Origin: Zobellia laminariae
Lineage (GTDB): Bacteria; Bacteroidota; Bacteroidia; Flavobacteriales; Flavobacteriaceae
Length of the DNA: 64,000 bases
Direction: 5' to 3'
NCBI RefSeq assembly: GCF_009725995.1
Contig: NZ_RCNS01000004.1
Location: 186,001-250,000, forward strand
Shown here: positions 48,728 to 57,637 of the stretch, one piece after another
Layout of the letters: each line of letters begins with the position of its first letter
How positions within the stretch are numbered: position 1 is the first letter of the stretch
The notes under the pieces: generated by a model
What the model saw: only the letters and a program-made list of their open reading frames with translations
Databases searched by the model: none
What the model was told of the DNA's origin: nothing
Translations under genes and position numbers: made by a program

Positions 48728-51577
48728 ATGATACAATTGAATATACTTAAAAAACTCCTGCTAGGTGGATCCTTCTGTATGCTATGCTGCTTATCGGTAT
48801 CGGCACAAACTATAGATTCAACCAGTACGGTTGTTTTAGAGAACGAACCTAGTAAGCTAGAGTCTTATTTAGAAGAAGATATAAACATGGGGTTTGTAAC
48901 GACTGAAAAACAAGGTGTTGTTGGGTCTTCATCGACCGTAAAACCTGGCGATTTTTTAAAGTTCGATACTACGCAGTGGGTTCGCGATGCTTTAGGTGGA
49001 AGATTAACCGGATTAATGGGCGGTAATAGTATACGAGGGTTAGGAGAAGCTTTAATAGTTGTAGACGGTATTCCCGGACGTAATATAGACCTCTTAAATA
49101 TGGAGGAGATAGAGGAAATTACCATATTAAAAGATGCAAATGTATCTGCACTCTATGGTTCTATGGCCAGAAACGGTGTTATCGTGGTTACTACAAAACG
49201 AGGGTCTACCCAAAAACAGTTTAATATAAGTGCAAGCACGGGTGTAAGATTGCCCGTTAGCATGCCTAATTATCTAAACTCGGCGGACTATATGACCTAT
49301 TTTAACGAGGCTCGTGCTAATGATGGTTTAGGTGAAATATATACTGCGGAACAAATCCAAAATCATAGAAGTGGTGCTAATCCGTACAGGTATCCAAATG
49401 TTGATTTTCATAATAGTGCGAACTTTAATCCGCTTACACCTTTTGCCAATGTAACGGCAGATTTTTCCGGAGGTTCTGAAAACACCAAATTCTACATCAA
49501 TTTGGGTTTTAAATCAGATGGGAGTTTTCAATCGGTTAATCCAGAAAATGATAAAGGAGCCAAAAGATTTAATGTAAGGGGTAATATTGATTTTAGAATA
49601 AATGATTGGATAACAAGTAGCCTAGATGTAGTAGCCATAATTGATAAGAACAAAACTTCACTAAGTAATATTTACGAAGAGGGTAGTTTGATTAGACCCA
49701 ATTTATATTCGCCATTATTACCTATTAGTGAAATAGATTTTTCTGTAAATCCTGGATTGCGCGGTATTGTTGATGCAGCCAATCAGTATGATGGGTTTCT
49801 TTTAGGAGGCAATCAAGTTTATAATGACGGCGCCATTGCAAAGATTTTTGGTGGAGGCTATCAGACAAATATGACAAGGGTAAGCCAGGTCAATAATGCA
49901 ATAGATTTTGATTTGAGTGCTATAACCAAAGGACTGTCCGCAAAAAGCTACGTTAGTTTTGATTATTATAACATATATAACTTAAGTGTTCAGAATGAAT
50001 ATGCGGTGTATCAGCCTACCTGGAGCGATAATAATAAAATTATTGATCTGGTTAATGTAAAGGACAACGATTTAAAAGGTCAGGTAGAAAATGTAAACAC
50101 CAACGTTTTTGCAATTAGATATGGCTTTTATGGTCTTTTGAATTATGAGAGACAGTTTAATGAGAATCACTCTATTGATGCTTCGTTAATCGGTTTTGCA
50201 AATAACACATATGTAAGGGAAGAGAAGCAGTCGGCTAAAAATAGCCATGTGGCACTAAGTTTAAACTATAATTATAAGAAAAAGATATATGGTAACTTTA
50301 GTGGTGCCTATGTAAATTCTGTAAAGCTGGCAGATGGTAATAGAGGTAAATTTGCTCCCACTTTAGGACTGGCATATGTATTGAGTGAAGAGTCTTCTTT
50401 GCAAGAATCGTCTTGGTTAGACTATTTTAAAATAAGGTCATCAGTTGGCGTAGTGTACACGGATCTTGGTATTCAGGATTATTTCTTGTATGATGCCATT
50501 TACGAGCAAGACGGAGGAGGTTATAACTGGGGAGATTCTAATGGATCAGGCTACTACAATGCATCTACAAAAATTTTAAGAGGTCAGAACTTAGGTTTGG
50601 ATTTTGAGAAAAGAACAGACTATACATTGGGTTTTGAAGCGTTGATGTTTAAAAAGGTATGGTTAGAGGCTAATGTTTTTCAGTCCGTTATGGGAGAAAA
50701 AGTTATCAGGGCTTCTACCTTGTATCCTGATTATTATAGCTCATTTAGACCTTATAGCAACTTCAATGAGGATCAGTATTCAGGTTTTGAAGTAGGCATA
50801 AATTATCATACAAAAACAGAGAACTCTACTTTACATATAGGGGCAAGAGCACTATATACTAAATCGAAAAGAACAAAAGTAGATGAGATTTACGAAGACG
50901 AATATCAAAATAGAAAAGGTACTCCTGTAGATGCCATTTGGGGTCTTGAGTCTTTAGGATTGTTCGGAGTGGATGATTTTAATGAAGATGGTACATTAAA
51001 AGGCGACTTGCCAACACAATACGGTACGGTAAAACCGGGTGATATTAAATACAAAAACCAAAACGGAGATGATGTTATAAATGATCAGGACATGGTCCAA
51101 ATCGGACTTTATGGAGCGCCGTGGAGTTTTGGGTCGGACGTAACTTGGTCTTATAAAGCTTTTACTTTGTTTGCGCTCTTTACTGCTGAGGTTGGTAGGG
51201 ATGGTATTTTATCCGGAGATTATTATAGACCGCAAGGAGACGCAAAGTACTCAGAGGTAGTAGAAGGCAGATGGACGGAAGCTACTGCTGATACAGCTAC
51301 CTTTCCAAGACTTTCTTCGATTGGTAACACCAACAATTTTGATAAGACTTCTACCTATTGGTTGTACAGTAATGACAATTTCAGGATACAGCGGGTACAG
51401 TTAACGTTCGATTTGCCTTCCCAGTTGGTAGACAAATTGAAGATGAAAGATATTAACCTATTCACCTCGGTATCTAATTTGGCAGAATTTTCGAAAAACA
51501 AAGATATTAGGGAATTACAGTTTGGTTTTGATCCAATGTTCCGCTATTTCTCTTTTGGGGCAAGAATGAAGTTTTAA
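48728..51577 (+). CDS. SusC-like TonB-dependent transporter (second pair), lacking the regulatory-like N-terminal domain
   Basis: 949 residues, about 100 shorter than the first SusC. After the signal peptide (ends LSVSAQ) only about 60 polar residues precede the plug (ALGGRLTGLMGGNSIRGLGEALIVVDGIPGRNIDLLNMEEIEEITILKDANVSALYGSMARNGVIVVTTKRG); the carboxypeptidase regulatory-like domain of ordinary SusC proteins is missing. The barrel is complete and ends MFRYFSFGARMKF. The frame is uninterrupted, so this is a form of the family, not a truncation. It pairs with the SusD gene 19 bases downstream. Confidence 0.93.
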   Translation: MIQLNILKKLLLGGSFCMLCCLSVSAQTIDSTSTVVLENEPSKLESYLEEDINMGFVTTEKQGVVGSSSTVKPGDFLKFDTTQWVRDALGGRLTGLMGGNSIRGLGEALIVVDGIPGRNIDLLNMEEIEEITILKDANVSALYGSMARNGVIVVTTKRGSTQKQFNISASTGVRLPVSMPNYLNSADYMTYFNEARANDGLGEIYTAEQIQNHRSGANPYRYPNVDFHNSANFNPLTPFANVTADFSGGSENTKFYINLGFKSDGSFQSVNPENDKGAKRFNVRGNIDFRINDWITSSLDVVAIIDKNKTSLSNIYEEGSLIRPNLYSPLLPISEIDFSVNPGLRGIVDAANQYDGFLLGGNQVYNDGAIAKIFGGGYQTNMTRVSQVNNAIDFDLSAITKGLSAKSYVSFDYYNIYNLSVQNEYAVYQPTWSDNNKIIDLVNVKDNDLKGQVENVNTNVFAIRYGFYGLLNYERQFNENHSIDASLIGFANNTYVREEKQSAKNSHVALSLNYNYKKKIYGNFSGAYVNSVKLADGNRGKFAPTLGLAYVLSEESSLQESSWLDYFKIRSSVGVVYTDLGIQDYFLYDAIYEQDGGGYNWGDSNGSGYYNASTKILRGQNLGLDFEKRTDYTLGFEALMFKKVWLEANVFQSVMGEKVIRASTLYPDYYSSFRPYSNFNEDQYSGFEVGINYHTKTENSTLHIGARALYTKSKRTKVDEIYEDEYQNRKGTPVDAIWGLESLGLFGVDDFNEDGTLKGDLPTQYGTVKPGDIKYKNQNGDDVINDQDMVQIGLYGAPWSFGSDVTWSYKAFTLFALFTAEVGRDGILSGDYYRPQGDAKYSEVVEGRWTEATADTATFPRLSSIGNTNNFDKTSTYWLYSNDNFRIQRVQLTFDLPSQLVDKLKMKDINLFTSVSNLAEFSKNKDIRELQFGFDPMFRYFSFGARMKF

Positions 51578-51596
51578 TGTGAAAAATAAAATTAAA

Positions 51597-53318
51597 ATGA
51601 AGAACATACTTAAAAATATAACCCTTTTCACGTTATTTTCATCAATCATGGCGTGTAGCTTGGTAGAACCTGTAGATGAAAATCTCTTGGGAGAAGACCG
51701 TCTGAATTTTGACCCGGCCTTTGCCGAGGGCGTTTTGCTCAACGCTTATGAAGGTTTGGTTAATCAGCTTTATTTTAATGATGCTGCAACGGATGATGCC
51801 GTAAATAATTTCTTGAGTAGCTACCGAAGGATGGCAACCGGCGAATGGAACGCGCAAAACCCCTTCACAAGTAAGTGGGGTATGTATGAGCAGGTGTTAT
51901 ATGCCAATAAGTTTATAACCTTGATAGATGAGGTAGAATGGAAGCGAGATGAGGAAACCAATGAGCTTTTCAAAGAACGATTGTATGGTGAAGCTGTTGC
52001 TCTTAGAGCACTTAGACATTTTTGGATTTTACAGGAACATGGAGGCCGTGGCGCTTCAGGGCAATTGTTGGGCATACCTTATATCACTGAGTTTTATGAA
52101 TTTGATGCTGATTTCAACACGCCTAGATTAGGATTTGAAGAAACGGTTTCCAGAATTGTGGCCGATTTTGATGAGGCGCTAGAATATTTACCAATGGATT
52201 ATGATGGTGATTTGGCAAAAAGACCTTCTAGGTATAACGATTCAAATGATGATAAATATCAATTTGTATTCGGTGCAGATCAAGATGCAAGAATAAACGG
52301 GCGAATTATTAAGGCGTTTAAAGCTAAGTTATATTTATTCGCGGCTAGTCCAGCTTTTATGAACGGGCAGGGTAGTTATTACCAAGATGCCGCTAATCTT
52401 CTTGCAGAACTTTTAAATGATATTGGAGGCCTTGGCGGGCTAGATCCAAACGGATACTATAACTTCTATGAATTTTCGTTAGGTACACGAAATTTTCAAG
52501 AAGTACTTTGGAGAAGCAATGCTTCCACTAATATGACTTGGGTAGAAAGTCAGCATTTTCCCCCTTCTCTAAATGGAGAAGGCAGACTTAACCCGTCTCA
52601 GAACTTAGTGGAAGCTTTTCCAATGTTAGATGGTTTTCCTTTCTCGGAATCACACCCGGATTATAATGCGGCCAACCCTTTTGAAAATAGGGATATGAGG
52701 TTGCAGCGGTACATACTCTATAATGGCAATGATTTAAACGGAAGAGTGGTAAGCATTACTAATGATGGAGGTGTAGACGGTATTGACCAAATTTCGCAAC
52801 GTTCAACACGTTCGGGGTATTATCTGAAAAAATTATTGGATCAAAAGGTGGTAATAAGTGCGGATGGTTCTATTTCTAGCTCAGAGAAGATAAATGTTTT
52901 TGTTCGGTATACGGATCTGTTCCTTATGCTTGCCGAAGCAGCCAATGAATTGGGAGGACCGGAACAAATGGTAGGTGGTATGTCCGCTAGAAATATCATT
53001 GCGGCCATTAGACAAAGAGCCGGTATTGGCCTTGATAATTCAGATGCTTACTTAGGCAGTATAAGCTCTCAAGAAGACATGCGAAACTTGATCCGTAACG
53101 AACGCCGGTTAGAACTTTGTTTTGAAGGACATCGTTTATACGATTTAAGAAGGTGGAACCTTTTTGACCAAACGCCGGATGCCAGAGGGTTACAGTTTGA
53201 TGGGGGTAATTATGAGAGCTTTACGGTAGAACCAAGGCTCTATAATGCCAATTATGCACCTATTCCACAAAACGAAGTGGTAAGGTTCAATTTAATTGAA
53301 CAGAACCAAGGGTGGTAG
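51597..53318 (+). CDS. SusD-like substrate-binding lipoprotein (second pair)
   Basis: 573 residues from the ATG at 51597; a GTG six codons earlier (51579) is open but gives a worse signal peptide. The signal peptide MKNILKNITLFTLFSSIMAC has lipid Cys20. SusD features include EAVALRALRHFWILQEHGGRG, IIKAFKAKLYLFAASPAFM, VRYTDLFLMLAEAANELGGP, IIAAIRQRAGIG, MRNLIRNERRLELCFEGHRLYDLRRWNLFD and the end YAPIPQNEVVRFNLIEQNQGW. It should cap the second SusC. It differs widely from the first SusD, so the two pairs probably bind different parts or sizes of the glycan. Confidence 0.95.
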   Translation: MKNILKNITLFTLFSSIMACSLVEPVDENLLGEDRLNFDPAFAEGVLLNAYEGLVNQLYFNDAATDDAVNNFLSSYRRMATGEWNAQNPFTSKWGMYEQVLYANKFITLIDEVEWKRDEETNELFKERLYGEAVALRALRHFWILQEHGGRGASGQLLGIPYITEFYEFDADFNTPRLGFEETVSRIVADFDEALEYLPMDYDGDLAKRPSRYNDSNDDKYQFVFGADQDARINGRIIKAFKAKLYLFAASPAFMNGQGSYYQDAANLLAELLNDIGGLGGLDPNGYYNFYEFSLGTRNFQEVLWRSNASTNMTWVESQHFPPSLNGEGRLNPSQNLVEAFPMLDGFPFSESHPDYNAANPFENRDMRLQRYILYNGNDLNGRVVSITNDGGVDGIDQISQRSTRSGYYLKKLLDQKVVISADGSISSSEKINVFVRYTDLFLMLAEAANELGGPEQMVGGMSARNIIAAIRQRAGIGLDNSDAYLGSISSQEDMRNLIRNERRLELCFEGHRLYDLRRWNLFDQTPDARGLQFDGGNYESFTVEPRLYNANYAPIPQNEVVRFNLIEQNQGW

Positions 53319-53380
53319 GGCATTCTAAAAAGATATAAATTTAAGCTTCGGCCAAAATGTTAATTTAATTTTTTCATTTT

Positions 53381-54406
53381 ATGAACACAAGATATTTCAT
53401 TGGTATACTTTCAATCTTATTCTTGGTATCGTGTAGCAATACAGAACCTGAATTTGATGATTTTGATACGCAAACCGTCTATTTTCCATATCAAACGCCA
53501 GCCAGAACTCTAATCCTAGGTAATTATGACCAAGGAATTAATGTAGAGGATAATGCCCATCGTTTTGAAATTACGGCCCTTATGACCGGTGTTTATTCCA
53601 ACGATGAAGAAAGAAAGATTCATTTTGAAGTAGATAATAGTCTATTGAACAATGTAGCGAATGTAAAAGCGCTTCCAGCTAGCTATTATACTTTTGAGAA
53701 CATTAGTCCTGTAACCATACCTTCTGGAGATACTAAGGCGCGCATTCAAGTACAGTTGTATGATGATTTTTTTAACGACACCTTATCTTTTGGAGCTGCC
53801 AATACTACCAATTACGTAATTCCGCTTAGGCTAACACAGGCAGAGAATATAGATAGTATTCATTCAGGTGTAAGCTTTGAAGGCATAACCGATCTGGACA
53901 GGGCCAATGCCGGCCACTGGGACATTCTTCCTAAAGACTATACACTTTTCGGTATTAAATATATGAATAGGTTTCATGGTAATTACCTCCGTAGAGGAAC
54001 TGACATGATCACTACGGGAACACCTATATTAGGTAGGGAGTATAATGCAGAATTTACCGTAGATGATGAAATAGCCTTTGTTGCCACCAGTGGTTTCAAC
54101 AAGGTTCACTTAGAGAATATCATTGGACGAGGAGAAAATTCTAGCCCCGGAAATGTAGCTATGGAACTTTCTTTTACAGAAGATGATTGTACTATTTCTA
54201 GCTATAAAGATGACCCTTATAATATTAGCGGTACAGGTAAATTTGTAGAAGGAGGCGATACGTGGGGAGGAAAACCAAGAGATGTTATTTATTTGGATTA
54301 CACCTATACAGATGCGGATAATTCAGAAACTCATGCCGTTAAGGATACCTTGGTCATAAGAGATAGGACTGCTGTTTTTGAAGAGTTTGAAATTGAACTA
54401 AAATAA
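53381..54406 (+). CDS. DUF1735/DUF5627-type surface lipoprotein, putative glycan-binding protein
   Basis: 341 residues with lipid Cys18 (LFLVSCSNTEPEFDDFD; acidic export signal after the cysteine). The first half (about 28-160) resembles DUF1735: TVYFPYQTPARTLILGNYDQGINVEDNAHRFEITALMTGVYSNDEERKIHFEVDNSLL...LPASYYTFENISPVTIPSGDTKARIQVQLYDDFF. The second half (about 190-341) is a beta-rich domain like DUF5627 (GIKYMNRFHGNYLRRGTDMITT...TWGGKPRDVIYLDYTYTD). Proteins of this layout lie directly after susD in many PULs and act as surface glycan-binding proteins. The gene follows the second susD by 62 bases. Confidence 0.85.
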   Translation: MNTRYFIGILSILFLVSCSNTEPEFDDFDTQTVYFPYQTPARTLILGNYDQGINVEDNAHRFEITALMTGVYSNDEERKIHFEVDNSLLNNVANVKALPASYYTFENISPVTIPSGDTKARIQVQLYDDFFNDTLSFGAANTTNYVIPLRLTQAENIDSIHSGVSFEGITDLDRANAGHWDILPKDYTLFGIKYMNRFHGNYLRRGTDMITTGTPILGREYNAEFTVDDEIAFVATSGFNKVHLENIIGRGENSSPGNVAMELSFTEDDCTISSYKDDPYNISGTGKFVEGGDTWGGKPRDVIYLDYTYTDADNSETHAVKDTLVIRDRTAVFEEFEIELK

Positions 54407-54415
54407 GATCTGAAC

Positions 54416-56005
54416 ATGAAATATATTCTAAATTTTGCACAGAACAGAATAGCATTGCTGTTAATGGCATTAGTGGGTTTCATATTTTCTTCCTGTAACA
54501 GTGATGATGATGCCGAGGTGGTTACTAGTTCTACCGTACGCATGAAAACCCTTCCAAAAGTGGCGTATGTACTTGGTGAGGCGTTGGACCTTTCTGATAT
54601 TGTTATTTCTATGGATAAAGATGGGGGCGTGGTAGATGTTCCATTTGCTTCTTTTGGTTCAGAGAACATTAGCACAGACCCTGCCAATGGCACGGTACTG
54701 GATTTTTCGCACCAACAGATTACGATTTCTATTGGGGAATCGGGAGCTGGATTGATTCAAGCTATTAATGTAACCAATAATGTAGTTGCTTTAGAAGTAA
54801 AAAACAAGGCTACTGATAATTACGTGAATGGGCAGAGACTAGATTTAAATGATATGGTGGTAACCCTTGTTAAGGAGGATGGTGCCAAATCAGATGTTGC
54901 TTTTGAGGATTTTGGAACGGATATTCAAGTAGCTCCAATGAACGGAGACATTTTATCGGTAGACAATACACAAGTAATGGTAACTTATGCTTCTACGAAC
55001 GCTAAGATTGCACAGGAAATTCAGGTATTGCCTTTTGCTCCTTTAAGCGGTACCGTTACTACACCGCCTACTAAAAATGAATATGAGATAGGAGAGCGGT
55101 TAGATTTAGAAGGAACCGTTATAACTTACGAAATGACAGGTGGTCTAGAGGTGGTTGTTCCTTTTGAAGATTTTGAGGCTTTTGAACTCATGGCAACTCC
55201 GGCAAACGAAACTAAATTAAAAGCTACGGATACGGAGATACAAATTTCGCATTCCTCAGGACTTTCCGTTGCCGTTCCCATTACGGTTAATATGCTTGAT
55301 ATAACAGGTATGACCATGGAAACAAAACCAGAAAAGACACTCTACGCAGACGGAGAGATAATTGAGCTTAAAGGTTTGACCCTTAGATTGTCTATCAATG
55401 GTAAAGAAGACCAGATTGTGGCCAGTGAGGATTTTGATATTTACGGAATAGTATCTACTCCTGCTCAAGGAGAAGTTTATGCCGATGGGACAAATGAAAT
55501 TGTAATTTCATATCCAGATATAGTAGATACCATTTCCATATCGTTAGGTTCGGAAACTATTTATGAATCTGATTTTTCAGGAGGAGAAGACGGTTGGGCA
55601 GCTAACCAAAATGGTGGGGGTGCTGTTAACTTCTACGCAGAAGACAATGTTCTGGTTGCTGCCGATATTGTTGTGGGAGCAAATCCTTGGGACGTACAAT
55701 TGTTTAAGCCCTCAATAATTCTTGAAAAAGATGCTAAATATAAGCTGACAGTTTTAGTTAAAGCATACCCTGGTCAAGGAGATTTCTGGTTTACTCTTTC
55801 CGTTGGAGATGGTACAGGTAGAGATGGTTGGCAAGCTTATGATGGAGGTGGCGGTATTTGGTTGGCCGGTGATACGGAATACCAAACGTATGAGAAAGAA
55901 TTTGTCATGGGGCAGGAAACTACAAATGGTGCCCGTGTATTATTGGACATAGGCAGTCAAACCAATGGCATTATGGTACAGTATGTGAAGTTGGAAAAAT
56001 TATAA
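54416..56005 (+). CDS. Multi-Ig-domain surface lipoprotein with C-terminal carbohydrate-binding-like module
   Basis: 529 residues. Lipid Cys27 (GFIFSSCNSDDDAE) with an acidic surface-export signal. Four successive Ig-like modules of about 80 residues each start MKTLPKVAYVLGEALDLSDIV, LEVKNKATDNYVNGQRLDLND, VTTPPTKNEYEIGERLDLEGT and METKPEKTLYADGEIIELKGL (about 42-378). The last 145 residues (YESDFSGGEDGWAANQNGGGAVNFY...LVKAYPGQGDFWFTLSVGD...NGIMVQYVKLEKL) look like a CBM4/CBM9/CBM22-type beta-sandwich. A rigid Ig stalk with a terminal binding module is the usual surface glycan-binding protein layout. It begins 9 bases after the previous gene and is followed by a terminator. Confidence 0.87.
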   Translation: MKYILNFAQNRIALLLMALVGFIFSSCNSDDDAEVVTSSTVRMKTLPKVAYVLGEALDLSDIVISMDKDGGVVDVPFASFGSENISTDPANGTVLDFSHQQITISIGESGAGLIQAINVTNNVVALEVKNKATDNYVNGQRLDLNDMVVTLVKEDGAKSDVAFEDFGTDIQVAPMNGDILSVDNTQVMVTYASTNAKIAQEIQVLPFAPLSGTVTTPPTKNEYEIGERLDLEGTVITYEMTGGLEVVVPFEDFEAFELMATPANETKLKATDTEIQISHSSGLSVAVPITVNMLDITGMTMETKPEKTLYADGEIIELKGLTLRLSINGKEDQIVASEDFDIYGIVSTPAQGEVYADGTNEIVISYPDIVDTISISLGSETIYESDFSGGEDGWAANQNGGGAVNFYAEDNVLVAADIVVGANPWDVQLFKPSIILEKDAKYKLTVLVKAYPGQGDFWFTLSVGDGTGRDGWQAYDGGGGIWLAGDTEYQTYEKEFVMGQETTNGARVLLDIGSQTNGIMVQYVKLEKL

Positions 56006-56087
56006 TTCTTTAGTTTAGTGATAGTTAGTTAGCGTAATTTTTGACAGAGTTGAGTTATTTAGTATAGTCAGGAATTACACAGATTAG

Positions 56088-56114
56088 GCCGGTTTTTTAC
56101 TATAATAAACCGGC
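56088..56114 (+). terminator. Hairpin between the glycan-binding protein gene and the GH5 gene
   Basis: GCCGGTTT (56088-56095) and AAACCGGC (56107-56114) form an 8-bp stem, followed by TTTATTCTTC. It probably ends or weakens the susCD transcript before the GH5 gene. Confidence 0.75.
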
Positions 56115-56216
56115 TTTATTCTTCAATTTCAAATTTTAATTCGTGGTAAATAGTATCACAAAGTAAATAATCCCAGTTATTGGTTTGTTCAAATGCACTC
56201 CTAAAATTAAGATTCG

Positions 56217-57392
56217 ATGAAAAATTCCGCATTAATTTTTATAATTCTTACCATAAAGTTTGGTTGTTTTTTGGGGTGTGCCCAAAAGGAAGAAAGTGCA
56301 AAGGATAATATATCTGAATCTGTTGACATGTTTGATACAGACATGCGAGATGATACAGAGAGTGATGACATGCGAAAAATAACACCTGAAGAATTTGTAA
56401 TTGATATGGGTGCTGGCTGGAACTTGGGTAACGCTATGGATACCGAAAGTGAGGACGAAACGGCTTGGGGAAATCCCATTACCACCAAGGCAATGATTGA
56501 TGAAATTGCAAAAAAAGGATTTAAAACATTACGATTGCCCGTTACTTGGAGGTTTCAAATGGGGTCTGCACCAGATTACGTGATAGAAAAAGAATGGCTG
56601 GATAAAGTTGAGAAAATCGCCAATTACGCTCTCGATAACAAAATGTATGTTATTGTCAATATTCATCATGATGAGGCATGGATTATACCTACTTATAAAA
56701 AGGTCCCTGCAGTCAAAAGTCAGCTTATCAAGGTTTGGACACAGATAGCTAATAGATTTAAAACGTACGATGACTACCTCATTTTTGAAACCTTGAACGA
56801 ACCACGTTATGAAGAAACACCCGAAGAGTGGGATGGAGGTACTGCCGAAGGACGTGATGCGGTAAATCAATATCATCAAGTAAGCGTAGACGCCATTAGA
56901 GCTACCGGAGGGAACAATACAAGTAGAAAAATCATGGTTTCTACATATGCCGCGAGTACAAATTCAAATGCCTTAAGTGATTATATTATTCCTAATGATG
57001 ATGAAAATGTCATCGTATCCGTCCACAGTTATTCACCGTATTTATTCTGTTTAGAAGGAACCGACCCAACTTGGGGGACCGAAGCCGATAAAACTGAACT
57101 GACCCAAGAGTTCAATAAAATTCATGATAAATTTGAGAAAGAGGGTAGATCTGTAGTAATGGGAGAATGGGGTTCCACATTTAATAATAATCCAGAAGAC
57201 CGCTTAGCCCATGCAGAATTTTATGCGACGGCATGTGCTGAAAGGGGGATTTGTCCAATTTGGTGGGATAATGGAAATCTTGATGAATTTGCTATTTTCA
57301 ATAGAAATACCTTAGAATGGACTTATCCAGAGATTGCTGATGCGATTGTAAAAGCAGCCAGTAACTCCAGTTCCAAGGCAAAAATGAAATAA
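56217..57392 (+). CDS. GH5 family endo-beta-1,4-glucanase-like lipoprotein
   Basis: 391 residues. The lipobox FLGC gives lipid Cys21 followed by a polar acidic linker of about 35 residues (KEESAKDNISESVDMFDTD), so it is probably displayed on the cell surface. The TIM-barrel starts DMGAGWNLGNAMDTE and GFKTLRLPVTWRFQMG. The acid/base is Glu195 in IFETLNEPRY and the nucleophile Glu317 in VVMGEWGS; the histidine in IVNIHHDEAW and HSYSPY are conserved substrate-site residues. The pattern resembles subfamily GH5_4 (endoglucanase, xyloglucanase, mixed-linkage glucanase), though subfamily is not certain. It is the only glycoside hydrolase in the locus. Confidence 0.92.
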   Translation: MKNSALIFIILTIKFGCFLGCAQKEESAKDNISESVDMFDTDMRDDTESDDMRKITPEEFVIDMGAGWNLGNAMDTESEDETAWGNPITTKAMIDEIAKKGFKTLRLPVTWRFQMGSAPDYVIEKEWLDKVEKIANYALDNKMYVIVNIHHDEAWIIPTYKKVPAVKSQLIKVWTQIANRFKTYDDYLIFETLNEPRYEETPEEWDGGTAEGRDAVNQYHQVSVDAIRATGGNNTSRKIMVSTYAASTNSNALSDYIIPNDDENVIVSVHSYSPYLFCLEGTDPTWGTEADKTELTQEFNKIHDKFEKEGRSVVMGEWGSTFNNNPEDRLAHAEFYATACAERGICPIWWDNGNLDEFAIFNRNTLEWTYPEIADAIVKAASNSSSKAKMK

Positions 57393-57518
57393 CATCAGTT
57401 TCTCTTTATCTTCAGTAAGACTCTCAACATCATCTACTTTTTTTAACTGAAATGCCTTACAAAGAAGTAATGGATCATTTTGGCTTGGATTATTAAGAAC
57501 TACAAAATTATATAGTGC

Positions 57519-57547
57519 AAAACCGAGGCTTTTGGCCTCGGTTTTTT
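57519..57547 (+). terminator. Terminator after the GH5 gene
   Basis: AACCGAGGC (57521-57529) and GCCTCGGTT (57535-57543) form a 9-bp stem with flanking A and T runs. It marks the end of the PUL. Confidence 0.88.
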
Positions 57548-57574
57548 ACTCCAACAAAATTTAACATACTAGTT

Positions 57575-57591
57575 TTTGGATATAATCCAAA
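57575..57591 (+). promoter_or_regulatory. 17-bp perfect palindrome upstream of dinB-dnaE2, candidate operator
   Basis: TTTGGATATAATCCAAA has 7-bp perfect arms around a 3-bp centre, 46 bases before the dinB ATG and just after the PUL terminator. Its place fits a repressor operator for the mutagenesis polymerases. Confidence 0.5.
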
Positions 57592-57637
57592 TAACAGGAA
57601 ATATTCCATAATTTAGCATTGTTGTTTTGCGACAGTT

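Noticed and set aside
57451..57495. 14-codon frame (MPYKEVMDHFGLDY) between GH5 and its terminator
   Set aside because: Too short to support; no clear ribosome binding site and no known peptide family.
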